From a bacterium (lineage in GTDB: Bacteria; SM23-31): a DNA stretch of 64,000 bases. The position numbers and the translations under genes are program-made. Below the pieces are notes generated by a model. The model saw only the letters and a list, made by a program, of their open reading frames with translations. It was not told where the DNA came from and made no database searches. Each line of letters starts with the position of its first letter. The stretch's first letter is position 1. The DNA is taken from NCBI GenBank assembly GCA_028278455.1, contig JANQEH010000249.1, positions 1-64,000 of the forward strand, given 5' to 3'. Positions 19,263 to 29,446 of the stretch are shown piece after piece.

Positions 19263-22200
19263 ATGTATTTTGTAGATTTTATCGCAGATGATGATATGGG
19301 ATCAGAAAAAACTTATATAACCTTCCTGGTAAAACTGAAGGCTCTGAGATCCCGGGAGCTTATCCTTTTCACGTCCGTCTTTGCCGTCAAATTCATAGTT
19401 ACAGCGGGATCATTGATCACGCTTTTCTCATTTCTGGAAAGCCTGTTCTGGCTATCTATATCTGTGAGGACCGTTTTGATCATTATTATATTATTATTCA
19501 TTATAATATCATTGACTTATCACGGATTCAGGCCATTCAGAGCATGGATCGGGAAAGATAGATACTTCTCATATGAATCTCTCTCACTCAGGGTTGGAGA
19601 TACTTTTCCGGAGATCAGGGACAGGCTTATCAATGCAATCCAGGTATTCCGGCAGATGCAGGATAACCGTGAGCAGTACTCCCCCTCTCTTGCAGTAGAA
19701 ACTATGAACAGGGCAGGAGAAAAATTCGCGAATTATGATTTCAATAAAAGCCTCGATTATTCTGCTGTTAAAAAGCAAGGAAAGTACTTCTTGATATTTA
19801 CCGTATCGATTATAATGATCAGTTTAATAAGCTCGGGTGGAGTATATTCTGCATTTGTCCGTCTGATAAATCCATCTACAGTCTATCCTGTTCCGAGATC
19901 ATTTACGATAACCGTTTCACCGGGGCACTCAGAAATCCTGAGGAATGATCCATTCGAAATCACCGTCAAGACAGTGGGCAGGGAACCTATTGGGATGGCA
20001 ATATTCACAAAGAAAGACAATCAGGATGAATACCGGGAGAGCGAGCTCGCTGAAACCGGAGGCGGCAGCTATGTTTTCAGGATGGAAAAAGCAAGAGAAT
20101 CATTCTCTTACTATATCAGGGGTAAAGAGAAAGCAGGACTGCTCCTGACAAGAAACATTGACACCGAAAATTATAATGTTAATGTAATCCACAGGCCACT
20201 TGTACGTAAAATCAAGATACACCTTGACTACCCGGAATATTCTGAGCTCGGAAGCAGATACCTCGAGGATAATATCGGAGATATTGCCGCACTCAGGGGA
20301 ACTGAAGTGATTGCGGAATTCGCCTTCAACAAAGAAATCTCAGGTGGCATGATTCTTTTCTCTGACAGTTCATCTATTCCCATTGAAATAACAGGTCAGA
20401 CTGGTAAGGCCGGTTTCAGGATAAATAATAACGATTCTTATATTGTCCATTTAACTGATAATAACGGGATAACAAACAGCGATCCTATCGAATACCGAAT
20501 TACATGCGTTAATGATGACGAACCATATATTCAGAATATACTACCCGGCGAGAATTCTGATCTTACGGAAGACAAGAGGCAGTTCCTGGGATTCAGAGTT
20601 GGTGATGATTTCGGTGTACGGTCTTTAAGGTTAGGATATTTGATCGTTGACCGTAATGAAGCTGAAGAGGTTTTGAGCCCGGAAAGCCTTGAAAAACTAA
20701 TCGCGGATAGAAGAAGGTTTAATTTCCTGAACTTCAACATCGACAAGAATACCGGTGTTGTCCAGGATATATATTACCTCTGGGAACTGAAGAACATTTC
20801 GCTTTTTCCGGAAGATCAGATCCTTTATTTCGGTGAGGTTGATGACAATGATGTGATATCCGGGCCAAAAAGATCGAGAACCGACTTTTTTATCATAAGG
20901 TATCCTTCACTTGAAGATTTGTTCTCAGAGGCTGCGAAGGTTCAAGAGCAGCAGGGAGAAGAGATTTCCGATGTGTTAAGAGAAAGCCGGGACCTGGCTG
21001 AAAGACTTAAAGATCTTTCCCATGATTTTGAGACTGCATCAGAACTTGAATGGGAGAAGCAGAAGGCGGCAGAAGAATCTTCAAAAAAGCAGCAGGAGCT
21101 TCAGGAGAGGTTAGAAAACATCGGCTCTGAGATTGAAAAACTAATTAATAAATTTGAGTCTAATGATCTCCTTTCTGCAGAGACACTGGATAAATACAGG
21201 GAACTTCAGGAATTGATGAAGGAAATAAATTCTTCTGAACTGAACTCCATTATGGAGAGAATGCAGAGATCTCTCGAGGAGAATGCAGATATAAATCAGA
21301 GCAGAAAGGATGTTCGGGACCTGAAGGACCTGCAGGAAGACTTTATAAAGAAGCTTGACAGAACCCTTAATATCATGAAAAGACTGCAAGTTGATCAGAT
21401 GATCGATGAGGTCGTTATCAAGGCAGAAAATATAAGGGAAACCCAGCAGGCTATAAATACTGCGCTAGACACTCTTGACAACTTTGTGGATAAGAAGATC
21501 CAGGATTCTAAGGAGAGACTCGCGCGCCGGGAGAACGACCTTGCCGGCAGTATGGATAACCTGAAAGATACTATAGACAGACTGCAGGAAAAACTGATAG
21601 ATCAGCCTGATGTTTCATCTGATGATATCAACAATGCGAAAGAACTGATAGAAAATAGGGAAATTCCCCGGAAAATGCGCAATATGAGCAGCACTTTACA
21701 GTCTCAGAACACGGTACAATCTATGGAGAAAGGAAAAGAGATCGAGGACGATCTCAGGGAGGTCGAGCAGAACCTGAAGAACGCAGACAGGGAGATCTCC
21801 GATGAACAGAAAGACGAAATAATATTGGGGATCAGAAGATCCGTATATGATATGCTGGAATTATCAAAAGACCAGGAAGACGTAAAGCGGCAGACCGGCA
21901 GACTTACAGTAAACAGCGACAAATTCACTGATGTCGCTTCTCAACAGCATGACCTGCTTACAGGTCTTGAAAGAACTGTTGGTAAACTTGTAATCTTGTC
22001 CGAGAAAACGTTCTTTCTGACACCTGAGCTCGGAAATCACCTTACCGGAGCTTCGAATGCAATGAACAATGCCATCTCTGCGCTTGAAGAAAGGAACAGC
22101 AATGTTACAAATCTCAGGCAGCAGATTGCTATGGCGGCATTGAACAAATCAATCATGGAGCTGAGAAAATCTCTAAACCAGGCAAAAGAATCTGGTACAG

Positions 22201-22766
22201 GGATGGGTTTTGAAGAATTTATGGAAAAGATGGAACAATTATCCCAGCAGCAGAGCCAGATTAACCAGGAGACTATGTCGATGCCGCAGCAGGGTGGGCT
22301 GACTCCCGAACAGCAGGCAGCGCTTGAAAGACTGATTCAGGAACAGCAGATGCTGAGGAGAAGCCTCGAGCAGCTTAAGAAAGATATGAAGGGTAAGGGA
22401 GGCGGTATGAGTGACCGCCTCGGGGAACTGGCAAATGAAATGAAGGATGTTGTTGACGACATGAAGGAATCGAAACTATCAGATCAGACCATCGAACTCC
22501 AGGAAAGAATACTATCGAGAATGCTCGATGCTCAGAAATCGATCCACAGGAGAGATTTCAGTAATAAAAGAGTAGCTGAGGCTGCAAATCAATACGATCC
22601 GCTGGATCCTGGAAAACTGCCCGAGAACCTGGGAGAATATCAGAATTTTCTCGAAAAAGAATTATTGAAAGCATTGAAAGAAGGATATAACAGAGACTTT
22701 GAAGACCTGATAAAGAAGTACTTTGAAAATCTAAACAGGAAAATAAAGAAGAAGGATAAAGATTAG
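19263..22766 (+). CDS. Giant membrane-anchored coiled-coil protein, DUF4175-like
   Basis: Two N-terminal membrane helices (about 35-52 and 64-82) and a third at about 173-195 are followed by Ig-like beta domains (about 205-425) and a very long Lys/Glu/Gln-rich coiled coil (about 540-1160). This layout and size (1167) match the DUF4175-type proteins of alphaproteobacteria and FCB bacteria, whose function is unsettled. The segment QQSQINQETM...QQGGLTPEQQAALERLI near 1010-1050 is typical. Most of the protein should be periplasmic. Start choice is uncertain; neither ATG 19263 nor ATG 19296 has a good ribosome site. Confidence 0.7.
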   Translation: MYFVDFIADDDMGSEKTYITFLVKLKALRSRELILFTSVFAVKFIVTAGSLITLFSFLESLFWLSISVRTVLIIIILLFIIISLTYHGFRPFRAWIGKDRYFSYESLSLRVGDTFPEIRDRLINAIQVFRQMQDNREQYSPSLAVETMNRAGEKFANYDFNKSLDYSAVKKQGKYFLIFTVSIIMISLISSGGVYSAFVRLINPSTVYPVPRSFTITVSPGHSEILRNDPFEITVKTVGREPIGMAIFTKKDNQDEYRESELAETGGGSYVFRMEKARESFSYYIRGKEKAGLLLTRNIDTENYNVNVIHRPLVRKIKIHLDYPEYSELGSRYLEDNIGDIAALRGTEVIAEFAFNKEISGGMILFSDSSSIPIEITGQTGKAGFRINNNDSYIVHLTDNNGITNSDPIEYRITCVNDDEPYIQNILPGENSDLTEDKRQFLGFRVGDDFGVRSLRLGYLIVDRNEAEEVLSPESLEKLIADRRRFNFLNFNIDKNTGVVQDIYYLWELKNISLFPEDQILYFGEVDDNDVISGPKRSRTDFFIIRYPSLEDLFSEAAKVQEQQGEEISDVLRESRDLAERLKDLSHDFETASELEWEKQKAAEESSKKQQELQERLENIGSEIEKLINKFESNDLLSAETLDKYRELQELMKEINSSELNSIMERMQRSLEENADINQSRKDVRDLKDLQEDFIKKLDRTLNIMKRLQVDQMIDEVVIKAENIRETQQAINTALDTLDNFVDKKIQDSKERLARRENDLAGSMDNLKDTIDRLQEKLIDQPDVSSDDINNAKELIENREIPRKMRNMSSTLQSQNTVQSMEKGKEIEDDLREVEQNLKNADREISDEQKDEIILGIRRSVYDMLELSKDQEDVKRQTGRLTVNSDKFTDVASQQHDLLTGLERTVGKLVILSEKTFFLTPELGNHLTGASNAMNNAISALEERNSNVTNLRQQIAMAALNKSIMELRKSLNQAKESGTGMGFEEFMEKMEQLSQQQSQINQETMSMPQQGGLTPEQQAALERLIQEQQMLRRSLEQLKKDMKGKGGGMSDRLGELANEMKDVVDDMKESKLSDQTIELQERILSRMLDAQKSIHRRDFSNKRVAEAANQYDPLDPGKLPENLGEYQNFLEKELLKALKEGYNRDFEDLIKKYFENLNRKIKKKDKD

Positions 22767-23092
22767 GCGTCTTTTTCTATTTCGGAAATACCAGTCTGCG
22801 AAAGAAGTTGATTCAGTTTGTCTATATGTTTACTGATTTCCTTTTTCCTGCTGACGCTTACAGAAGACTCGATCTGTTTGAGTTTTTCAGCCAGAAGCAG
22901 AATGTTTTCCCGACGCGCGTTAAATTCTTTTTTATCTTTTGATTTCTGGTTATTTAGTATTTGGGCAAGATTTGCGATAGAACGCATATTTTTATTGATC
23001 GCCCGTTTCATAAAAAAATAAGCAGTTATACAACCGATGGTAACGCCGAATACAAATATAAGAATAAGAAGCTGTATATTAAAAAATGTCAT
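22763..23092 (-). CDS. Small single-pass membrane protein with coiled coil
   Basis: The 109-residue product has one N-terminal transmembrane helix (IQLLILIFVFGVTIGCITAY) followed by a charged helical region likely to form a coiled coil (about 30-105). AAAGG precedes the ATG at moderate distance. It is convergent with the giant coiled-coil gene, and their ends overlap by four bases. No family is recognised. It could equally be a shadow frame, but the membrane helix plus ribosome site favour a gene. Confidence 0.55.
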   Translation of the reverse strand: MTFFNIQLLILIFVFGVTIGCITAYFFMKRAINKNMRSIANLAQILNNQKSKDKKEFNARRENILLLAEKLKQIESSVSVSRKKEISKHIDKLNQLLSQTGISEIEKDA

Positions 23093-23194
23093 AAATAATT
23101 AACCTTTCTAATAATTTAAACACTGAATACAGTTGCCGGGTTTCCGTTTTTTGAAATTGTATTCATACTATTATAAAATATATCGGCAGTAAAT

Positions 23195-25063
23195 ATGCAA
23201 GGTTTAAGAATTACAGAGCGATTAATTTTCAGAACACTGACCATCCTGATTATTACGCTACTGATTAATACCGTTGTGAATGGACAGGGCCCTTCATTTG
23301 AACAAAGACTCAGGCATGCAAGAAAACTGGCAAACCAGGGTTTTCATGCTCGGGCTGTGGAACTTTACAGTCAGTTATACAAAGAACAGCCTCAGCATAA
23401 CGCTGTTTACGTACAATACTCCCAGCTTCTCGAGAGAATGAAGCGATATGATGAATTGCTCATCATGATCGATTACAGACTGGCCACACGTAAGAATAAT
23501 ATAAATCTTCTCGGGGAAAAAGCAAGAGTATTATACAGATCCGGTAAAGAAATTGAAGCACAGGCGTTTTGGAATAAGATAATAGAAAATGACCCTGATA
23601 ACGAGGCTGTTTACAGGACAGTTTCCCAATTCCAGCAGGTTGTTCGACTGCAGGATGAGGCTATAAAGACATTGCTTAGAGGGAGGGAACACCTGAATAA
23701 TCCCACAACTTTTTCCTACGCTCTCGGAAACCTTCATTACCAGAGACGGAACTACCGGATGGCTGTTTCTGAATATCTTATCAGCATTGAAAAGGATAGA
23801 AGACTCTATGCAACGGCAGAAAGAATGATCAATTCGTTCCCGCCGGACAGTGAGGTGGTTGCTGAAGTGACAAATCGACTCGAAGATTTTATAGATAAAA
23901 ACCCGGAAGACAAAGATGTAAAAAGACTTCTATCCGGATTTTTTATTAAGAATAGAGAGTATGAGAAGGCATTTCACAGCTATGACGGGCTCGATGATCT
24001 CACCAAAAGTCCCGGTAACAATTTACTGAATTATTCAGACCAGCTTCAAAATATGGGAGTATATGAGTTCTCCATTCTTGGTTACTCCCATCTCCTTAAT
24101 AAATATCCGGGAAATCAGTATACAGCGCGGGCAAAATTCGGTCTTGCAAGATCATACGAGGAAAGCGGTTTCTCTGATGCATCATCAGAAATGACTCCTG
24201 ATTCTATCCGGATTGATCATAGGAACCGGGCCGCCCTAACCTACAGAAACGTTATCTCCGATCATCCCGGAACTCCCTGGGTGCTCGAGGCTTATTACAG
24301 GCTTGGTAAGATCAGTTACGATCATCTTTTCGATCTGGATAGCGCGATAGACTCTTATCTGAATGTCCGGAAACTTGCACCTAATTCTAATATTGCCTGG
24401 GAAGCGGCCCTCAGGATCGGGGACTGCTTCCGAGCTAAAGGTGACCTCGAAGGATCGGATAGATTCTACAAAATCCTTGAGAAAGCCGGAAATCAGCTCC
24501 AGGACCTGAAGTTTGAGGCGCGTCTCAGGCTGATCCATAACGAATATTATAAAGCTAAGTTCGGCAATGCCGTTCAGAAGGCTAATGAGCTCTACCTGGA
24601 GATTCCGCATGAGAACGATCTGAGTAATGACATCCTTGAGGTAATAATGTTCTTTGAGGATAACAGCTGGAGAGATCATGATGTTTTAAAGGAGTTTGCT
24701 GCAGCAGATCTGCTCATCATGATGAAAAAGAATTCTGAAGCCGAATCCGCACTACAGTACCTATATGACAGTCTAAAGAAGCATGACCTGAAAGACGATA
24801 TTTTATATAAGCTTGCTTTGACCAAAAGAGAGCTCAACAATCCTGAAGGATCTGTTAAAACCTTTGAAAAACTTATTTCAGAATTCCCTGGAAGTATTTA
24901 TATTGAAAAATCACTTTTTAAAACAGGCAGTATATTCGAGAAAGAACTGATAGATCCGGGAAAGGCTATAGAGATATACGAATCTTTTCTCAGAACATAC
25001 CCCGGCAGCATTTATCTTGATGAAGTACGAAAAAGGCTCAGGGTATTGAAGAATACTGGGTAG
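23195..25063 (+). CDS. Exported tetratricopeptide-repeat protein
   Basis: A signal-like N-terminus (about 1-30, ending VVNGQ) is followed by TPR-type helical pairs over nearly the whole length: ARKLANQGFHARAVELYSQLYKEQP, then YSQLLERMKRYDELL, and near the C-terminus repeated A-x-x-x-Y-F/L-x-F-P-G-S units (ISEFPGS, RTYPGS, NKYPGN), as in YbgF/BamD-like TPRs. It is probably periplasmic and acts as a scaffold for protein complexes. It is downstream of the DUF4175-like gene, but the minus-strand gene between them breaks any simple operon. Exact partner unknown. Confidence 0.8.
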   Translation: MQGLRITERLIFRTLTILIITLLINTVVNGQGPSFEQRLRHARKLANQGFHARAVELYSQLYKEQPQHNAVYVQYSQLLERMKRYDELLIMIDYRLATRKNNINLLGEKARVLYRSGKEIEAQAFWNKIIENDPDNEAVYRTVSQFQQVVRLQDEAIKTLLRGREHLNNPTTFSYALGNLHYQRRNYRMAVSEYLISIEKDRRLYATAERMINSFPPDSEVVAEVTNRLEDFIDKNPEDKDVKRLLSGFFIKNREYEKAFHSYDGLDDLTKSPGNNLLNYSDQLQNMGVYEFSILGYSHLLNKYPGNQYTARAKFGLARSYEESGFSDASSEMTPDSIRIDHRNRAALTYRNVISDHPGTPWVLEAYYRLGKISYDHLFDLDSAIDSYLNVRKLAPNSNIAWEAALRIGDCFRAKGDLEGSDRFYKILEKAGNQLQDLKFEARLRLIHNEYYKAKFGNAVQKANELYLEIPHENDLSNDILEVIMFFEDNSWRDHDVLKEFAAADLLIMMKKNSEAESALQYLYDSLKKHDLKDDILYKLALTKRELNNPEGSVKTFEKLISEFPGSIYIEKSLFKTGSIFEKELIDPGKAIEIYESFLRTYPGSIYLDEVRKRLRVLKNTG

Positions 25064-25122
25064 AAATATCTAATACTAAAGTTTTCACATAAGCTGCTGA
25101 ATAATTAGATAGCGGCTAAGTG

Positions 25123-25260
25123 CTGAGATTTCCCGTCTTGCCCCCCAGTATTCGGGGCTTCTCTCGAAATGACAGATCGTGTTTCCAGGATATAAAATGT
25201 CATTTCGACCGTAGTACCGATCCCGCTAACCGCGGGAGGGACAAAGCGGAGAAATCTCTG
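25123..25260. repeat. Dispersed palindromic repeat, complete copy
   Basis: The left arm runs from tgagatttcccgtcttg to tctcgaaatgaca (25123-25174) and the right arm from tgtcatttcgaccgtag to agcggagaaatctct (25199-25258). A small internal hairpin cccgcTAACcgcggg interrupts the right arm. It is the cleanest of three copies in the window. Confidence 0.8.
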
Positions 25261-25312
25261 ACAGGACAGATTTAAAAATCTTGAACAGGTTAAAATTATA
25301 ATAAAGGTCTCT

Positions 25313-26605
25313 GTGAAATACAATTTATCAAAAACTGCGTTAACACTTACCATTATTATAACTTTGCTATTATTTTCATTCATAAATACTTCCGCGCAGT
25401 ATGTCCTAATCCCTATGGATCGTACTCAGAATGACCATCTCAAAGCCTACGGTATAGCGTTCTGGAGCCTTGAAAACCAACAGAATGTCGACTGGCTTCT
25501 CAACTATAAAGGCGGATCATTCCTGATAAAATATTTCGCCGCGCTTGAATCAGAGTTGAGGATTCGCGGTGTATCATTCCAGATACTGAGGGATTCTGAT
25601 GTTCTGACCATCCATAATACGGTCAACAACAGCAATATGGAGCTTGTGAAACTGGAGAAAGCCCCTCTTATCGCTGTCTACTCACCTCCGAACAAACAGC
25701 CCTGGGACGATGCTGTTACACTTGCTTTGACTTATGCAGAAATCCCGTATAAGATCCTCTGGGATGAGGAAGTGCTGCAGGGCGAGCTTGAGGGCTATGA
25801 CTGGCTCCATCTTCACCACGAGGATTTCACAGGACAGTATGGAAAATTCTACGCGAATTACGGCGGTATGAAGTGGTACCTGGAGGATAAACAGCTTTCA
25901 GAGGAGACGGCAGCGAAGCTCGGATATACAAAAGTATCCGAAGAGAAGAAAGCCGTTGCGAGATGGATAAAAGACTATATGGCAAAGGGCGGATTTCTAT
26001 TCGCGATGTGTTCTGCGACCGATACATTCGATATTGCGCTTGCTTCCGAGAATGTGGATATAGCCGCAACTCCTTTCGACGGTGATCCGGTTGATCCCGA
26101 TTGGGAAAGTAAACTCGATTATTCGAAAACAGTGGCTTTCACCGGATTCAAACTTGTTACCGATCCTGCGGTATATGAATATTCGAATATCGACTACCCA
26201 TCGAGTATCAACACACGCTGGGAGAGAAATCCTGATAACGATTATTTTAAGCTGTTCGAATTCGCCGCGAAATACGATCCTGTACAGACGATGCTGACGC
26301 AGAACCATGTAAAAACCGTTAAGGGATTCATGGGTCAGACAACAGGATTCCACCGCGCTCTTCTCAAAAAAAGCGTGACCATTCTCGGAGAGGCCGAAGG
26401 TACCCGGCAGGTAAAGTATATACACGGCAATCATGGAAAGGGATCGTTCACATTCCTTGCGGGACACGATCCTGAAGACTATTCCCATGTTCTGGGCGAT
26501 CCGCCGACACAATTATCACTGCATAAGAACTCCCCGGGATACAGGCTGATCCTGAACAACATCCTCTTCCCCGCAGCCAAGAAGAAAACGCGAAAGACGG
26601 AATAA
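25313..26605 (+). CDS. Exported protein of the family often labelled 'asparagine synthetase B'
   Basis: The 430-residue product has a signal peptide (ending NTSAQ) and the opening YVLIPMDRTQNDHLKAYGIAFWSL that I associate with Bacteroidota/Ignavibacteria proteins routinely named asparagine synthetase B. It contains no N-terminal Cys glutaminase domain and no PP-loop (SGGxDS), so it cannot be that enzyme. Distinct stretches are YDWLHLHHEDFTGQYGKF, a GGFLFAMCSATDTFDIAL turn and HGKGSFTFLAGHDPEDY, which together look like a GATase1/ThuA-like or beta-rich hydrolase core. Function is unknown. The start is GTG with AAAGGT just upstream; a repeat lies immediately before it. Confidence 0.75.
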   Translation: MKYNLSKTALTLTIIITLLLFSFINTSAQYVLIPMDRTQNDHLKAYGIAFWSLENQQNVDWLLNYKGGSFLIKYFAALESELRIRGVSFQILRDSDVLTIHNTVNNSNMELVKLEKAPLIAVYSPPNKQPWDDAVTLALTYAEIPYKILWDEEVLQGELEGYDWLHLHHEDFTGQYGKFYANYGGMKWYLEDKQLSEETAAKLGYTKVSEEKKAVARWIKDYMAKGGFLFAMCSATDTFDIALASENVDIAATPFDGDPVDPDWESKLDYSKTVAFTGFKLVTDPAVYEYSNIDYPSSINTRWERNPDNDYFKLFEFAAKYDPVQTMLTQNHVKTVKGFMGQTTGFHRALLKKSVTILGEAEGTRQVKYIHGNHGKGSFTFLAGHDPEDYSHVLGDPPTQLSLHKNSPGYRLILNNILFPAAKKKTRKTE

Positions 26606-26679
26606 GGGAATTTTTCATAAAACAGAGATTTTGAAATACTATTTACAAGTATTTCAACTTTATATATCTTGGAGAGATC

Positions 26680-27516
26680 ATGATTAACCTAAATAGCCCT
26701 ATAAACCAGCTGATGTATACAACTGTTCTTGTTAGAACTTCCAAGAGTATTGGTACAGGTTTTCTTTTTTCCAGAGATATAAATGATGAAAAAGGTATTC
26801 TATTTATTGTTACCAATAGACATGTAGTTGAAAATGCTGATAAAGGGATTTTATTATTCACCTAGTCATTTGAAGGTGAAGATACAAATATCTATCCTTT
26901 AATAGGTAAAAGCATAGATATAAAGCTTGAAAATTTTTCTAATCCTTGGTATTTTCACCCTGAATATGATGTTGCAGTGTTGAGTTTTGATTCAATCTAT
27001 TCACAGTTAGTTTCAGAAGGAAATAGACCGTATATAAAATTTATACCGAATTGTCTAATCGCATCTGATAGCGAATTAATGGAATTATTAGTATTGGAAG
27101 ACATCGTCTTTATTGGATATCCAAACGGTATTTGTGATACAAAGAACTTCACTCCATTATTAAGGAATGGTAAAACTGCCACTCCTTTATCTTTTGATTA
27201 TAATGGATACCCATACTTCCTTATAGATGCCTCAGTGTTCCCGGGATCTAGTGGTAGCCCAGTTGTAATATGTAATGTTGGCACATATCCAACAATAAGC
27301 GGCATCATTGAGGGAACAAGATTTATTTTTTTAGGTATTCTGTCACAAGTATTTTATATTCCTGAGGAGGGAAAAATTAAATACAAGAATATACCCAGTT
27401 CTGTTGAACCTGTAGTAAGTTTAAAGGAATACATGGATTTAGGATTAGTCATAAAGGCAAAAATCATTAAAGAGACTGTAGAATTATTTTTAAAGGAAAA
27501 AGGTGTAATTAAATAA
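26680..27516 (+). pseudogene. Trypsin-like serine protease interrupted by one in-frame amber codon
   Basis: One reading frame runs from ATG 26680 (GGAGAG just upstream) to the stop at 27514-27516 with a single TAG at 26863-26865. All three catalytic-triad motifs are in the same frame: His in VTNRHVV before the TAG, Asp in HPEYDVAVLSF and Ser in FPGSSGSPV after it. The product would be 278 residues, a cytoplasmic trypsin-like fold. No frameshift is needed. Options are a recent nonsense mutation, a sequencing error, or amber readthrough; I cannot decide. The gene is markedly AT-rich compared with its neighbours, suggesting horizontal acquisition. A GTG at 26977 could start a fragment that lacks the catalytic His. 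Confidence 0.7.
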
Positions 27517-27623
27517 GTATATTGAAATGAATATTAGCTTGGATCATAACCAATATTGACTAAAATAAAAATAATTATAACTTGATTTACAGTCGAGAGT
27601 AGTTGGCTTAATTAATTGATCAT

Positions 27624-29021
27624 ATGAAACTTGAAAAAACCTTAGGTACATGGGATATAATCCTGCTGAATGTTACGGCCATCATCGGATTGAGGTGGAT
27701 ATCACTTGCGGCTTCCACAGGTAACGCATCGATCATCCTCTGGCTTGCGGCGCTTGTGTTTTTCTTTCTGCCGCAGGTTTTCGCAGTGGTTGATCTTACA
27801 TCACGTATGCCCGGTGAGGGTGGTATCTACTTCTGGGCAAAAGAGACTTTCGGGAATTTTCACGGTTTCATTACCGGATGGTGTTACTGGACGAACATGC
27901 TGCCGTATTTCCCGAATCTGCTGGTATACACAGCAGGGATCTCCGTATTCATCGCCGGCAGCGAGTTCCAGAGCGTTGGTGAGGACAAGATGTATGTTTT
28001 GCTCTTCTCGCTCGGGGCGTTATGGGTGGTAACATTTTTCAATATAATCGGCCTGCGGCTCGGCAAATGGGTGAATAACATCGGAGGGATCGGAAGCTGG
28101 CTAGTAGGATCTGCGCTGATCCTCTTCGGTATTATATGCCTGTTCAAGTACGGAAAAGCCAATCCCATGCCGGTTGACAGCTTTTTCAGCGGCCTGATCA
28201 GCTCGGAGCGGTTGTCATTCTGGGCGACTATGTGTTTCGGTTTCACCGGACTGGAGCTGTCCGCTGTTCTCGCAGGTGAAGTTAAGAATCCAAGGAAGAC
28301 CATCCCGAAAGCATCAATCCATTCCGGGGTGATAATCGCCGGGATTTATATTCTCGGGACTCTTGCCCTGCTGGTCGCGATCCCCCGCGAGGAGATCAAC
28401 ATTATCAGCGGTATCCTCCAGGGTATAGCGGCAATGGCAAACAAGATCGGGCTTGGATGGGCTTCAAATGTAATCGCCCTTCTAATCACTCTAGGCGGGA
28501 TCGGCGGACTGATGGCATGGTTCACCGGGGCATCCCGGATGCCGTTCGTGGCAGGGATAGACCATTACCTCCCGGATTCATTCGGCAAACTGCATCCGAA
28601 ATACAAGACTCCGTACATTGCTGTGTCTATCCAGGCAGTGATAGCTACGGTATTCATTCTGATGAGTTTTCTGGGATCGACTATCGAAGAAGCATACCTG
28701 ATCCTGCTCGATACAACACTGCTTGTATATTTCATACCCTATGCTTACATGTTCATAATCTACATTTATATCAGAAAGAGTGATCAGGGAACCGGAGATA
28801 TCACAGGATTCCCGAAAAATAAACATATTGCGGTCTTCTTCGGAGTCTGCGGACTTCTTACAACAGTCCTTGCTATGGCTTTCTCTCTTTTTCCTTCTTC
28901 AGAGGTTACGAACGTCCTGCTTTTTGAACTCAAGACCATCGGAGGATTTCTTTTCTTTATTGTAACCGGCGGGATAATCTATTACATAAAGAATAAGAAA
29001 CTTAAATCCGACCGCTCCTGA
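27624..29021 (+). CDS. APC-superfamily amino acid permease
   Basis: An inner-membrane protein of 465 residues with 12 predicted helices. TM1 shows NVTAIIGLRWISLAA in the place of the APC consensus G-x-G-I/L, and TM6 contains CFGFTGLELSAVLAGEVKNPRKTIPKA, the diagnostic loop of amino acid/polyamine/organocation carriers. It is closest in feel to the glutamate/GABA-antiporter branch. It exchanges or imports amino acids, with substrate unknown. It has a weak ribosome site and no operon partner. Confidence 0.85.
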   Translation: MKLEKTLGTWDIILLNVTAIIGLRWISLAASTGNASIILWLAALVFFFLPQVFAVVDLTSRMPGEGGIYFWAKETFGNFHGFITGWCYWTNMLPYFPNLLVYTAGISVFIAGSEFQSVGEDKMYVLLFSLGALWVVTFFNIIGLRLGKWVNNIGGIGSWLVGSALILFGIICLFKYGKANPMPVDSFFSGLISSERLSFWATMCFGFTGLELSAVLAGEVKNPRKTIPKASIHSGVIIAGIYILGTLALLVAIPREEINIISGILQGIAAMANKIGLGWASNVIALLITLGGIGGLMAWFTGASRMPFVAGIDHYLPDSFGKLHPKYKTPYIAVSIQAVIATVFILMSFLGSTIEEAYLILLDTTLLVYFIPYAYMFIIYIYIRKSDQGTGDITGFPKNKHIAVFFGVCGLLTTVLAMAFSLFPSSEVTNVLLFELKTIGGFLFFIVTGGIIYYIKNKKLKSDRS

Positions 29022-29446
29022 TGGCAGTAATTTTTTACCGTACATTACTTTCCTCCAATGTTTTACCGCAGAGGCACAGAGAAAACTTAAAACGATGAAG
29101 GGATTAATTCATGTCGCCCTCTCACCACACAGTGCGAGTTAGATCCAGATTAAAATCCCCCTTGATCCACCTTTAGAAAGGTGAATTATAATTCATTTTT
29201 TCCTTATGCAATGATTTAATATTCCCGATGTAAATCCCGCATTCCATTATGGTGACTCCAGATTACTTGTCTCTATAAGTCTATGCGAGATGTATTATTT
29301 ATTAATCTATGGCCTTTATGACTATGTGGAGTAAAATCTCAGGAAAGAGACCAATGATCTGCCATTAAAACTGCTCCAAAATACTCCCCTCAAATTTCAA
29401 GTTCATCCCCGGTTTTTCCGATAATTCAAGTAGAAAGGAGAATCGA
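29022..29446. other. Repeat-bearing spacer before the FliM-tip miniprotein gene
   Basis: Two repeat pieces lie here. The accgcagaggcacagagaa family is at about 29062-29098, and the ccccctt-gatc family at about 29152-29192 (a degenerate palindrome, ccacctttagaaaggtg). The right part carries the promoter region of the next gene, where I could not call -35/-10 boxes. The reverse-strand frame at 29365-29919 is a shadow. Confidence 0.5.

Noticed and set aside
25105..25383. 92-residue minus-strand frame
   Set aside because: It lies across the palindromic repeat and the start of the AsnB-like gene; it has no ribosome site.
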